From the NCBI GenBank assembly GCA_041917255.1, contig JAYRYA010000002.1, forward strand, positions 62,001 to 126,000: a stretch of 64,000 nt of DNA, read 5' to 3'. The stretch is from Zoogloea sp041917255. GTDB taxonomy: Bacteria; Pseudomonadota; Gammaproteobacteria; Burkholderiales; Rhodocyclaceae. The translations under genes and the position numbers were made by a program. The notes under the pieces were generated by a model that saw only the letters and a list, made by a program, of their open reading frames with translations, had not been told where the DNA came from and ran no database searches. Positions 21,601 through 29,862 of this stretch are shown here, one piece after another; within the stretch, counting starts at the first letter, position 1, and every line of letters starts with the position of its first letter.

Positions 21601-22677
21601 CACTGCTTCATGAACTTCCGGGTGCAGGACGAGCACGGCCGCATCCTCGGCCAGTCGCGCAACCTGGCCGAGCTGCGCACCCGGTTCCGCGATCAGGTGG
21701 CGGCGCGTTTCCAGAGCGCACGCATCGTGCCGACGGCCAAGGCCGAACCTGCCGCGCCGGCGCCGAAACAGGGGGCCGAGCCTGCGCCCGCCAAGGCCGC
21801 CGCCGCGCCGACTGCCGACAAACCGCTCGCCGGCTTTACCGGCTGGACCTTCGGCCCGTTGCCCGAACTGCTCGAGGTGAAGGTGGCCGGCCGCGAGATC
21901 GTCGGATTTCCGGCGCTCCACGACGACGGTGCCAGCGTCTCGCTGCGCCCCTACGACACGCCGGAGGAAGCCGCCAAGGTGCATCGCGGCGGCCTGGCGC
22001 GGCTCTTTGCGCTGGCGCTGTCGGCCCAGGTGAAGGCCATCGAGAAGCTGCCGGGCATCCGCGAACTGGCGCTGCAGTTCATCGGCTATGGCGCCGAGGC
22101 CGAGCTCAAGGCGCAACTCGTCACCGCCACGCTGGAGCGCTGCTGCCTGCTGGAGCCGCTGCCGACGGATGCCGACAGCTTCGACAAGCGCTGTCAGGAG
22201 GCCAAGCCGCGCATCACCCTGGTGGCCCAGGAGCTGATGCGCCTCACCGGCCAGCTGATCGTCGAGCACGCCACGCTCACCAAGCGCCTCGCCGGCCTCA
22301 AGACCTTCCCGGACGTGGTGGCCGATATCAACACCCAGGTGGCCAAGCTGATGCCCAAGCACTTCGTCGTCGCGCTGCCCTACGAGCGCATCGCCCAGAT
22401 TCCCCGCTACCTCAAGGGCGCCACGGTGCGCATCGACAAGCTGCGCAACAACCCGGCGCGGGACGCCGAGCTGATGGCCGACTGGAAGAAGCTCGCCCAG
22501 CCCTTCGAGCGGGAGTGGCTTGCAAAGGCCAAGGCCGGCGTCACCGACCCGCAGCTGGAGGAATTCCGCTGGCTGCTGGAAGAGCTGCGGGTGGGTCTGT
22601 TTGCCCAGGAGCTGAAAACGCCCATGCCGGTGTCGATCAAGCGCCTCCAGAAGATCTGGGAGAGCCGGCCGCGCTGA
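18604..22677 (+). CDS. hrpA: ATP-dependent RNA helicase HrpA
   Basis: DEAH-box helicase of 1357 residues (E. coli HrpA about 1300), implicated in mRNA processing and ribosome rescue. Walker A GETGSGKTT (near residue 96), DEAH box IIDEAHERSL, SAT motif (VTSATLD), and motif VI QRAGRCGR are all present. The helicase-associated and OB-fold regions follow, then the long DUF3418 C-terminal region typical of HrpA. An Ala/Pro-rich linker (about residues 1040-1080) is inserted in the C-terminal part. The start ATG at 18604 is the first after crcB. A large minus-strand open frame across this gene is a GC-rich shadow. Confidence 0.96.
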   Translation: MPASPDAQDPYRLLEQCLSADRPRLRRDLRKLPRRPRLLSDVPEALRLAIADSAARLIARQAALPKPDFPPDLPVNQRKDEIAAAIRDNQVVIVCGETGSGKTTQLPKICLELGRGVSGLIGHTQPRRIAARATATRIAQELKSELGATVGFKIRFTDRIGPQSYIKLMTDGILLAETQGDPLLSAYDTLIIDEAHERSLNIDFLLGYLRQLLVKRPDMKLIVTSATLDAERFARHFGTADKPAPVIEVSGRLYPIEMRYRPVERDEPKPLRPGEAPRPEPRGPDRDLYDALVDAVDEAQRSGPGDVLVFLPGEREIREAAEALRKAHHAAGTEVLPLFARQSAQEQARVFAPSKGRRVVLATNVAETSLTVPGIRYVVDTGLARVKRYSHRNKVEQLQIEKIAQSAARQRAGRCGRVSDGICFRLYDEEDFNKRPAHTDPEILRSSLAGVILRMKSLKLGEVAEFPFIDAPLPRMVADGYQLLAELGAVEEADGDAVMNLTPIGRELAKLPLDPKIGRMILAARDRGSLAEVLVIAAALSTQDVRERPPERQAAADQAHARFRGPEHDQKSEFLWYWNLWKAWEEVQRHETSSKQKAWCKSNFLSWLRLREWRDVFTQLHTLCAEHGWKENDKPASFEDIHKALLAGLLGHVGCKIEDASGPAAGSYLGARGIKFWPHPGSAIAKKAGKWIMCAELVDTSRLFGRCLARIEPDWLEEVGGHLLKRQVSEPHWSKASGAVRGWERGTLYGLTVYPRRGVTYREIDPALCRELFIREGLVQGEIAEGPARGMAFLGHNRRLMAEIERLEHKSRRPDVLVDEELIYAFYDAKLPPEVLDLASFEAWRKAAEKKAPKVLQLTRDQLMRHDAEGITTDRFPSSLEVLGQKLKLAYLHEPGEADDGVTLTVPLAMLNQIPASRCEWLVPGLLEEKVTALLRTVPQKHRHRLQPMADSAADFMAKFDAGEFDLDDPLIKALQRFVEERVSLKLPMESFRPENLNPHCFMNFRVQDEHGRILGQSRNLAELRTRFRDQVAARFQSARIVPTAKAEPAAPAPKQGAEPAPAKAAAAPTADKPLAGFTGWTFGPLPELLEVKVAGREIVGFPALHDDGASVSLRPYDTPEEAAKVHRGGLARLFALALSAQVKAIEKLPGIRELALQFIGYGAEAELKAQLVTATLERCCLLEPLPTDADSFDKRCQEAKPRITLVAQELMRLTGQLIVEHATLTKRLAGLKTFPDVVADINTQVAKLMPKHFVVALPYERIAQIPRYLKGATVRIDKLRNNPARDAELMADWKKLAQPFEREWLAKAKAGVTDPQLEEFRWLLEELRVGLFAQELKTPMPVSIKRLQKIWESRPR

Positions 22678-23209
22678 GTGGGGCGGGGCCGGTGCTGTGG
22701 GACGCATTTGTGATGAAGTTGGCAGCGGGCCGTCGTCGGGTTTTGCACTGGCGACGCACATCCGCTAATTTGTCAAATAATGTGTAGTGACGAAGTCGCC
22801 TGGCGACGCGAATGGTTTGACCAAGCGGGCGAGTCTGGATCGCATTGCGAGGCATTCAAGATCTGCGTGACAAGGACGTTAATTTAGGCTCGGACAGAAA
22901 TTTTTCATGAGGCGGGCCGGGATGGCCGGGCCTCATGGGCAAGGAATCCGCTGTGACAGCCGTCGAAAATCGGCTTGCAGTGGGGGCGAGGGAGACGGGG
23001 AGGCATTAGCCTCCCCGTCTCCCTTTGTGCGCCGGCTACGGGGTGGGTGTATTTCGACGGGGTGTCCGGCTCAAGAGTGCGGGGCTCCCGTCGATAAACC
23101 CTGGAGGCCGTCGCCGGCCATCCCGCACCGAGGGTGAGCCCCCGAGTGCCGGTGATCCAGGCGAAGACCGCAAGACGCCATTCCGCCCATTTCCGACAGG
23201 CCTGTCCCG
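22678..23209 (+). other. 532-base intergenic region with two hairpins; no gene recognised
   Basis: No credible coding frame. The left part (about 22740-22900) is comparatively AT-rich. Two inverted repeats sit at 22906-22937 and 22990-23023, the second a near-ideal terminator. The 3' part before the kinase gene is GC-rich with no strong Shine-Dalgarno. A small RNA or a long structured leader for the kinase gene is possible. Confidence 0.5.
22990..23023 (+). terminator. Perfect 15-bp hairpin, probable terminator or sRNA 3' end
   Basis: Arms gggagacggggaggc and its exact complement flank an ATTA loop, followed by CTTTG-like T residues. It lies about 310 bases after the hrpA stop, which is far for an hrpA terminator and suits the 3' end of an intervening small RNA. 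Confidence 0.6.
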
Positions 23210-25846
23210 ATGCCCTCCTTCCCCGTTCCGGCTGACGAAGCCGCCCGGCTGCGCGCCCTTCACGCCATCGGGCTGCTCGACAGCCCGCCAGACCCCGCCT
23301 TCGAAGACTTGATCGAGCTTGTGCGCTCGGTACTGGGCGTGTCCGTCGCCGCCATCTCGCTGGTCGATGCCGACAGGATGTGGCTGAAGGTTGCGGTGGG
23401 CGTCGAGGTGGGCGAGGTGTCGCGGGCTGGCGCGCCGTGCGCTTACGCCCTGTGCCACGACGGCCCGATGGTGGTGGGCGACGTCGCAGCCGACCCGCGT
23501 TTCGCGGCGCATCCGCTGGTCTGCGGTGCGGCGGGCTTCCGCTTCTACGCCGGTGTGGCGCTGCGTCCGGTGGACGGGCTGGCGGTGGGCACGCTGTGCG
23601 TCGCCGACTCGGCGCCCGGTACGCTTTCGGCGGAAGCCCGTAAACGCCTGATCCGCCTGGCCCGCCAGGCCGAGGCGCTGATTCGCCATCATCAGGCCGA
23701 GCGCGAGGCCCAGCGCGAGCACGAGGCGCTCCAGCGCACCATCGCCCGCAAGCAGGCGGTCCTCAACCGCGCGGCGGTGGGGATCATCCGCATCACCTCG
23801 CGGGGCATCGTCGAGCAGGTCAATCCGTTCGCGCAGCAGATCCTCGGCTACACGGCGGAAGAGCTGCTGGGCCGCAACGTGCGGGTCATCATGCCTAGCC
23901 GCTGGGCCGACCACCACGACGAATACCTCGCCAGCTACCTCAAGGGCCGCCCGCCCAGCGTGATCGGCATCGGCCGCGAGGTGCAGGCGCTGCACAAGTC
24001 GGGGCGGACGATTCCGGTGCATCTGGCGGTGAGCGAGGTGACGATTCCCGGCCAGGAGGAGGTGGAGTTCATCGGCATCCTCTCCGATCTTTCCGAGCTC
24101 TACCGCGCCCGCGAGCGCGAGCAGGCCCAGCACAGCTTGCTCCACGTACTGCATCGGGGCATGACCGACTTCGCCACGCTGATGTCCAGCGACCAGCTGT
24201 GGTCCTTCCTCAAGGACGCCCTCTGCGACCTGACCGGCAGCGACTACGCGCTGATCGGCGAGGTGGTGCCGGTCGAGGGCAAGCCCGGTCTCAAGATCCA
24301 CGCCATCACCGACCTTTCGTGGAACGAGGATTCGCGCCGGCTGATGGAGCGGTTGCGCTCCGGGGATATGGTGCTCACCAACCCGGATTCCATGCTTGGC
24401 CGCGTTTTTGCGGGCGGCGAGGTGGTCATGACCAACGATGTGGCCGCGGAGACGCTGCGCACGGGCTTCCCCCACGGGCATCCTGCGTTGCACAACTACC
24501 TGGGGGTTCCCATCGTCGATCAGGGGCAGGTGATAGGCATGTACGCCATCTCCAACTCCCGCAACAAGGTGGATGAGGAGTTGCTGGCCTGGCTGGAGCC
24601 CTTCACAGCCACCTGCGCGCTGCTCATCAATCTGTACCGCCGGATCAACGAACAGGCCCGCTTCACCCGCGAACTGGAGATCGCCCACGCCGAGCAGGCC
24701 CAGGCGAGCCGTGCGAAGACCGAGTTCCTGTCGTCCATGAGCCACGAACTGCGCACGCCGATGAACTCGATCATCGGGTTCTCGCAGCTGCTCCTCAACA
24801 ACCGCCGCCAGCCACTGCCCGAGCGCCAGGCCGGGCAGGTGGAGCAGATTCTGAAAAGCGGCCAGCATCTGCTCACCCTCATCAACGACATTCTCGATCT
24901 GGCCCGCATCGAGGCCGGCAGGCTGGTGTTCTCCATCGAGCCGGTGGAGATTGCCTCGGTGATCGAGGAATCGGTGGCGTCCGTCAGCGCCCTGGCGGAG
25001 GCGAGGGGCATTGATGTCCGACTCCGCGCGCCCCAGGTTGGGCGACAACGGGTTCTGGCCGATTTCACCCGTACCAAGCAGGTGCTGATCAATTTCCTGT
25101 CCAACGCGATCAAGTACAACCGCGAGGGCGGTCGCGTTGAGCTGAGCTGGGCCTCGGCAGAGGCGGATGCCCTGCGGGTCGAGGTGCGCGATACCGGCTT
25201 TGGCATTCCCGCCGAGCGCATCGGCGAATTGTTTCAGCCCTTCAACCGTATCGGCGCCGAACATTCGGGCGTTGAAGGCGCCGGGGTGGGGCTGGCGCTG
25301 ACCAAGCAGCTGGTGGAGCAGATGTCCGGCCGGGTTGGGGTGAGCAGCACGCGCGGGGAGGGCAGTTGCTTCTGGTTCGAGCTACCCCTTGAGGCGGGCG
25401 ATGGTCCGGCGCCGGTTGCAGGCGCCGTCGATGCCCCGCTTGTGCCGACGGATGTTTCGGCTTCACGCCTGCGGGTGCTCTATGTCGAGGACAATCCCGC
25501 CAATCAGCGCCTCATGACCGATATCTTCGAAGACTTTGCCTGCGCCCAGCTGAGCTGCGCCCACGAGGCCGCGCTGGGCATCGAGCTGGCCCGGGCCGAA
25601 CAGCCGGCGCTGATCCTGATGGACATCAACCTGCCGGGTATGGACGGCTACGCCGCGCTCACCGCCCTCAAGGCCGACGCTGCAACCCGCCGCATTCCGG
25701 TTCTCGCGCTATCCGCCAATGCCCTGCCCGCCGATGTGGAGCGGGGCCTCGCCGCCGGTTTCGCCGACTACCTCACCAAGCCGCTGGACTTCACCCGTCT
25801 GTACGCGGTGCTCGAACATCACCTGGGAAACCCTCCCGATGCTTGA
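23210..25846 (+). CDS. Hybrid sensor histidine kinase (GAF-PAS-GAF-HisKA-HATPase-REC)
   Basis: An 878-residue cytoplasmic hybrid kinase. An N-terminal GAF (about 1-165, starting LRALHAIGLLDSPPDPAFEDL) is followed by PAS (about 178-300, NRAAVGIIRIT...VNPFAQQILGYT) and a second GAF (about 320-480). HisKA has MSHELRTPMNS with His512. The ATPase has DTGFGIP and GAGVGLALTK. The receiver contains YVEDNPANQRL and phospho-acceptor Asp805. There are no membrane segments, so an intracellular or diffusible signal is expected. The stop lies inside the next gene's start region (8-base overlap), pairing it with a c-di-GMP response regulator. Confidence 0.95.
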   Translation: MPSFPVPADEAARLRALHAIGLLDSPPDPAFEDLIELVRSVLGVSVAAISLVDADRMWLKVAVGVEVGEVSRAGAPCAYALCHDGPMVVGDVAADPRFAAHPLVCGAAGFRFYAGVALRPVDGLAVGTLCVADSAPGTLSAEARKRLIRLARQAEALIRHHQAEREAQREHEALQRTIARKQAVLNRAAVGIIRITSRGIVEQVNPFAQQILGYTAEELLGRNVRVIMPSRWADHHDEYLASYLKGRPPSVIGIGREVQALHKSGRTIPVHLAVSEVTIPGQEEVEFIGILSDLSELYRAREREQAQHSLLHVLHRGMTDFATLMSSDQLWSFLKDALCDLTGSDYALIGEVVPVEGKPGLKIHAITDLSWNEDSRRLMERLRSGDMVLTNPDSMLGRVFAGGEVVMTNDVAAETLRTGFPHGHPALHNYLGVPIVDQGQVIGMYAISNSRNKVDEELLAWLEPFTATCALLINLYRRINEQARFTRELEIAHAEQAQASRAKTEFLSSMSHELRTPMNSIIGFSQLLLNNRRQPLPERQAGQVEQILKSGQHLLTLINDILDLARIEAGRLVFSIEPVEIASVIEESVASVSALAEARGIDVRLRAPQVGRQRVLADFTRTKQVLINFLSNAIKYNREGGRVELSWASAEADALRVEVRDTGFGIPAERIGELFQPFNRIGAEHSGVEGAGVGLALTKQLVEQMSGRVGVSSTRGEGSCFWFELPLEAGDGPAPVAGAVDAPLVPTDVSASRLRVLYVEDNPANQRLMTDIFEDFACAQLSCAHEAALGIELARAEQPALILMDINLPGMDGYAALTALKADAATRRIPVLALSANALPADVERGLAAGFADYLTKPLDFTRLYAVLEHHLGNPPDA

Positions 25847-27566
25847 AGATCACCTGGCCGACGCCCGCATCCTGGTTGTCGACGACACCCCGGCCAACGT
25901 CGAGCTGTTGCTGGGCATTCTCGACGACGCCGGCTATCGCAACATCCACGGCCTCACCGACCCAAGGGAGGTGAGGTCGGAGATCAACCGTTGCGTGCCC
26001 GATCTGGTGCTGCTGGACATCCGCATGCCGCACCTGTCGGGTTTTGACGTGCTGCGCCAGATCCGCTGGCAGCTCGGGGTGATGGCGCCGCCGGTGGTCG
26101 TGCTCACCGCCCAGACCGACCGGGAAACGCGCTCCGAATCCCTTGAACTGGGGGCCATCGATTTCCTCGGCAAGCCCTTCGACCAGGATGAAGTGCAGCT
26201 GCGCATCCACAACATTCTGGCGGCCCACTGTCAGTCCCGCGACCTGCGTGGCCAGACCGAACTCCTCCAGACCCTGGTGGATCGCCAGACCGCCGAGCTG
26301 CGGGCCACTGCCCTCACCGACAGCGCCACCGGCCTGCCCAACCGGCGTGCGGTGCTGGCCAAGGTGGATGGACTGCTGGCCATCGCCCGGCAGGTGGCGG
26401 TGTTCTTCATCGTGGCCGACGATGTGGAAGACATCGCCCGCCTGCAGGGCTACCCGGCCGCCGAGCGGCTGCTCCAGTCGCTGGGCGAGCTGGCCGCCGC
26501 AAGCCCGGTGGCTCAGGGCGGCATCGTCGGTTGCTGGGGCAGCAGCGAGCTGGTGCTGGTCCAGCCGTCCGACGATCCCACCGCGCTGGAGACGACCGCC
26601 CAGCGCCTGCTGCGCCTGCTCGAAGGCGACCACCGGGTGGATGACCTGTTGCTCGCCACGCCGATCCGCATTGGCATTGCCCATTCCGGCGACGGCACCG
26701 CCGGCGCCGAAGACCTGCTGCGCAAGGCCGCTGCGGCAATTCCGGCGCGCTTGGCCGGTGGGGTCGGGCGCTATGGGCCGGGGTTGGACGAAGCCCTGGC
26801 GCGTCGCCGGCAGTTGCGTCGGGCGCTCAAGCAGGCGGTGTCCGGGGGCGAGCTGGCGCTGGTCTTCCAGCCCAAGATCGATCTGGCCAGCCGACGCCTG
26901 ATCGGCGCCGAGGCACTGCTGCGCTGGCAGTCGGCCAGCGTCGGGGTGGTGCGGCCGGATCTGTTCATCCCCCTCGCCGAGGAAACCGGCGACATCCTCG
27001 CCATCGGCGGCTGGGTGCTGGACGAGGGCATCCGCCACTTGCGCAGCTGGCACGACGCCGGTCGGCTGGACGACGATTTCGCGCTGGCCCTCAACGTGTC
27101 GAGCCGCCAGCTCCAGCAAGACGGTTTTGTGGAGGACGTGCTGCGGCGGATCGCCGAATCGGGCCTGCCGCCGGCGCGGATCAAGATCGAGGTGACCGAG
27201 TCGGGCTTCATCCATGACCTGAAAGAAGCTCAGGCGCGCCTGGGAGCGCTGCGGGCGGCGGGCGTGGGTGTATCCATCGACGATTTTGGCACCGGCTATT
27301 CGTCACTGTCCTATCTCAAGTCGTTGCCGGTGTCGGAGCTGAAGATCGACCGCAGCTTCGTGCGCGAGATCGGCCACGACGCCGAAGATCAGAAACTGGT
27401 GGAAACCATCATCGTCATCGCCCACCTGTTCGGCTGCTCGGTGGTGGCCGAGGGAATCGAGACTGAAGGTCAGCTGGACGTGCTGCGTCGGTTGGGCTGC
27501 GACCAGGGGCAGGGCTACCTGTTCTCGCCGCCGGTGGACCTGGCGACCTTTGACCCCCTGCTGTAG
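25839..27566 (+). CDS. Response regulator with REC-(degenerate GGDEF)-EAL
   Basis: A 575-residue partner of the upstream hybrid kinase. The receiver has RILVVDDTPANVELL and Asp60. The GGDEF-like domain starts SATGLPNRRAVL but its active-site loop is GSSEL (234-238), clearly non-catalytic. The EAL domain keeps EALLRW (358), ALNVSSRQL, EVTESGF, DDFGTGYSSLSYL and LKIDRSF, so phosphodiesterase activity is expected. I use the ATG at 25839 (MLEDHLADARI), which overlaps the kinase stop; the longer open frame begins inside kinase coding sequence. Confidence 0.94.
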   Translation: MLEDHLADARILVVDDTPANVELLLGILDDAGYRNIHGLTDPREVRSEINRCVPDLVLLDIRMPHLSGFDVLRQIRWQLGVMAPPVVVLTAQTDRETRSESLELGAIDFLGKPFDQDEVQLRIHNILAAHCQSRDLRGQTELLQTLVDRQTAELRATALTDSATGLPNRRAVLAKVDGLLAIARQVAVFFIVADDVEDIARLQGYPAAERLLQSLGELAAASPVAQGGIVGCWGSSELVLVQPSDDPTALETTAQRLLRLLEGDHRVDDLLLATPIRIGIAHSGDGTAGAEDLLRKAAAAIPARLAGGVGRYGPGLDEALARRRQLRRALKQAVSGGELALVFQPKIDLASRRLIGAEALLRWQSASVGVVRPDLFIPLAEETGDILAIGGWVLDEGIRHLRSWHDAGRLDDDFALALNVSSRQLQQDGFVEDVLRRIAESGLPPARIKIEVTESGFIHDLKEAQARLGALRAAGVGVSIDDFGTGYSSLSYLKSLPVSELKIDRSFVREIGHDAEDQKLVETIIVIAHLFGCSVVAEGIETEGQLDVLRRLGCDQGQGYLFSPPVDLATFDPLL

Positions 27567-27661
27567 GGCCGCTTCCTGCCGATCGCGCTTGAACTGAAAG
27601 CAGCGCAATGACGCCTTAGCCCAGGATTTTGCGGGGTCGCGGCCTGCACCTGCGCCCCATG

Positions 27662-27684
27662 AAAAGCCCCGCGCGAGGCGGGGC
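27662..27684 (-). terminator. Intrinsic terminator of the EF-G-like gene
   Basis: GCCCCGC/GCGGGGC stem with a 5-base loop; on the minus strand it is followed by UUUU. It lies 24 bases past the EF-G-like stop. Confidence 0.75.
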
Positions 27685-27707
27685 GTGGTCGGTGGGTCGG
27701 CGCGGGC

Positions 27708-29759
27708 TTACTGCTCGCCGCCGCGCTTGCCCTGGTGTTCGCGGGCGAGGCGTTGCTGGACGTCACCCGGCGCCGGCTCGTAGTGGCTGAAGGCGATGCT
27801 GCAGCTGCCGTCGCCGCCGCTGATCGATTTGAGGCGCGACTCGAAGCCTTCCATTTCGGCCATCGGCACCTGGCTGGTGATCTCCGTCCAGCCCGGCTGC
27901 GGGCTGTCGGTGCCGGTGACCCGGCCGCGGCGGCCGGAGAGTTCGGCGCTGATGCCACCAAAGTGCTCGTCGGCCACCCGCACGGTGAGGGTGATGAGCG
28001 GCTCGAGCACCACCGGGCGGGCACCCTGGACGGCTTCCTGCACCGCGTGGCGGGCGGCGGTGACGAAAGAGACTTCGTTGGAGTCGACCGCGTGGTGCTT
28101 GCCGTCGAACACCGTCACCTTCAGATCCTGCAGCGGGAAGCCGGCCATCACGCCTTCGGCGATGGCCTGGCGCACGCCCTTCTCGACGGCCGGCATGAAG
28201 TTGTAAGGGATGGTGCCACCCTTCACTTCGTCGGCAAGCTCGAGGCCGGCTCCCCGTTCCAGCGTCTCGACACGCAGCGCGACTTCGCCGAACTGGCCGG
28301 CGCCGCCGCTCTGCTTTTTGTGGCGATAGCGGGCTTCCGCCATGCCGGCGATGGTCTCGCGGTAGGGGATGGCCGGCGGACGGGTGCCGAGGCTGAGGTT
28401 CCAGCGCGTCTTGAGGGCTTCGAGCACCGTCTTGAGGTGCACGTCGCCCAGGCCGCGGATCACGGTTTCCTTGGCCTGGATGTTGTGCTCGACGGACAGG
28501 CAGGGGTCTTCGTCCAGCAGGCGGTGGAGGGCTTCGGAGAGCTTCTGCTCGTCGCCGTGCTTCTCGGGCTGCAGCGCGAGCCCGAACACGGCCTGCGGGT
28601 AGCGCGGCGGGGCGAGGTGGAAGTGGTCTTCGTCGTGGGAATCGTGGAGCACGGCATCGCGGTGGATGTCGTCCACCCGCGCCACGGCGCAGATGTCGCC
28701 CGGAATGCCGACGGTGATTTCGGTCTGGGTCTTGCCTTGGACGCGCAGCAGGTGGCCGACCTTGAAGGGCTTGCGGGCGTCGCCGATGAAGAGCTGGGTA
28801 CTCGGGGTGACGGTGCCCTGGTGGATGCGGAACAGGCCGAGTTTGCCGCGGAAGGGGTCGTTGCTCACCTGGAAGACGTGGGCGATGACGTGTTTATCGG
28901 CGTCGGTGGTGGCGGTGACCGCTTCGGCCGCCGGGCCTTCGCCCTTCAGGAACTGGGGCGGATTGCCCTCGGTCGGGTCGGGCAGCAGGCGGCCCATGAT
29001 GTCGAGGAGTTCGGTGATGCCGGCGCCGCTGCGGGCCGAGGTGAAGCACACTGGCACCAGATGGCCTTCGCGCAGGGCGATCTCGAACGGGTCGTGAAGC
29101 TGCTCGGGCTGGAGGGATTCACCCTGCTCGAGATAGAGGGCCATCAGGTCTTCGTCCACCTCGACCACCTGGTCGACGATATGGTCGTGGGCGGCGCGGA
29201 CCGTGGAGAAGGCCGGCTGGGCGTCGTAGTCGGGTTTGAAGAAGCAGTCGATCACCCGGCTGCCGTCGGCGGTGGGCAGGTTGATCGGCAGGCATTCCTT
29301 GCCGAAGCTGGCGGTGATGCGTTCCATCAGGCCTGCGAAATCCACGCCCGGGGCGTCGATGCGGTTGATGACGATCATCCGGCACTTGCCGGCGGCTGCG
29401 TCCATCACCTTGCGGGTGACAGTCTCGACACCGGCGGCAGCGTTGATGACGACTACCGCGGTTTCGACGGCGGGCAGGGTGGCCAGCGCGCGGCCAAGGA
29501 AATCGGGCAGGCCCGGGGTGTCGAGGATGTTGACCCAGTGTTCGGCCCATTCCAGGTGGGCGAGGGCGCTGTTGAGTGAGTGACCGAAGGCTTTTTCTTG
29601 CGGATCGTAGTCGCTGACGGTGTCGCCCTTTTCGACAGACCCGGCGGCGCCGATGGCACCTGCGGCGGCCAGCAGTTTTTCCAGCAGCGTGGTCTTGCCG
29701 CTGCCGGACTGGCCGAGGAGGCTGAGGTTGCGGATGTCGCGGACCGAGGTGGGTGTCAT
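27708..29759 (-). CDS. Elongation factor G-like GTPase (EF-G2 type)
   Basis: A 683-residue translational GTPase of the EF-G-like group, distinct from housekeeping FusA. The P-loop is GQSGSGKTTL rather than the canonical AHIDAGKTT. G3 is DTPGLPDF instead of DTPGHVDF, and G4 is NRID. EF-G domains II-V follow, including the domain IV/V stretch GGAGQFGEVALRVE and AVEKGVRQA. I choose the ATG at 29759, preceded by AAAGGGAG at good spacing; the open frame continues 13 codons further upstream without support. Paralogues such as mycobacterial FusA2 have ribosome-linked but non-translocase roles; the exact job here is unknown. Confidence 0.9.
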   Translation of the reverse strand: MTPTSVRDIRNLSLLGQSGSGKTTLLEKLLAAAGAIGAAGSVEKGDTVSDYDPQEKAFGHSLNSALAHLEWAEHWVNILDTPGLPDFLGRALATLPAVETAVVVINAAAGVETVTRKVMDAAAGKCRMIVINRIDAPGVDFAGLMERITASFGKECLPINLPTADGSRVIDCFFKPDYDAQPAFSTVRAAHDHIVDQVVEVDEDLMALYLEQGESLQPEQLHDPFEIALREGHLVPVCFTSARSGAGITELLDIMGRLLPDPTEGNPPQFLKGEGPAAEAVTATTDADKHVIAHVFQVSNDPFRGKLGLFRIHQGTVTPSTQLFIGDARKPFKVGHLLRVQGKTQTEITVGIPGDICAVARVDDIHRDAVLHDSHDEDHFHLAPPRYPQAVFGLALQPEKHGDEQKLSEALHRLLDEDPCLSVEHNIQAKETVIRGLGDVHLKTVLEALKTRWNLSLGTRPPAIPYRETIAGMAEARYRHKKQSGGAGQFGEVALRVETLERGAGLELADEVKGGTIPYNFMPAVEKGVRQAIAEGVMAGFPLQDLKVTVFDGKHHAVDSNEVSFVTAARHAVQEAVQGARPVVLEPLITLTVRVADEHFGGISAELSGRRGRVTGTDSPQPGWTEITSQVPMAEMEGFESRLKSISGGDGSCSIAFSHYEPAPGDVQQRLAREHQGKRGGEQ

Positions 29760-29862
29760 GCTTGCTCCCTTTGCAGTTATTTTTGAAAGCTGAAACACGC
29801 GATCCCGAAAGTATCTGCCTGCAAGGCCATCAGAACAACGATCCAGGTCAACAAAGCCGGTG

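Noticed and set aside
18820..22761. 1313-codon minus-strand open frame across hrpA
   Set aside because: HrpA on the plus strand has all helicase motifs; the antisense product has no recognisable domain and shadow-type composition.
22678..23209. c-di-GMP or other riboswitch in the leader of the hybrid kinase
   Set aside because: Conserved core sequences of GEMM-I, cobalamin and glycine classes could not be found by eye; only simple hairpins are supported.
23036..25264. 742-codon minus-strand open frame
   Set aside because: Antisense shadow of the GAF-PAS-GAF hybrid kinase.
27735..29579. 614-codon plus-strand open frame
   Set aside because: Antisense shadow of the EF-G-like gene, which has a good Shine-Dalgarno and terminator.
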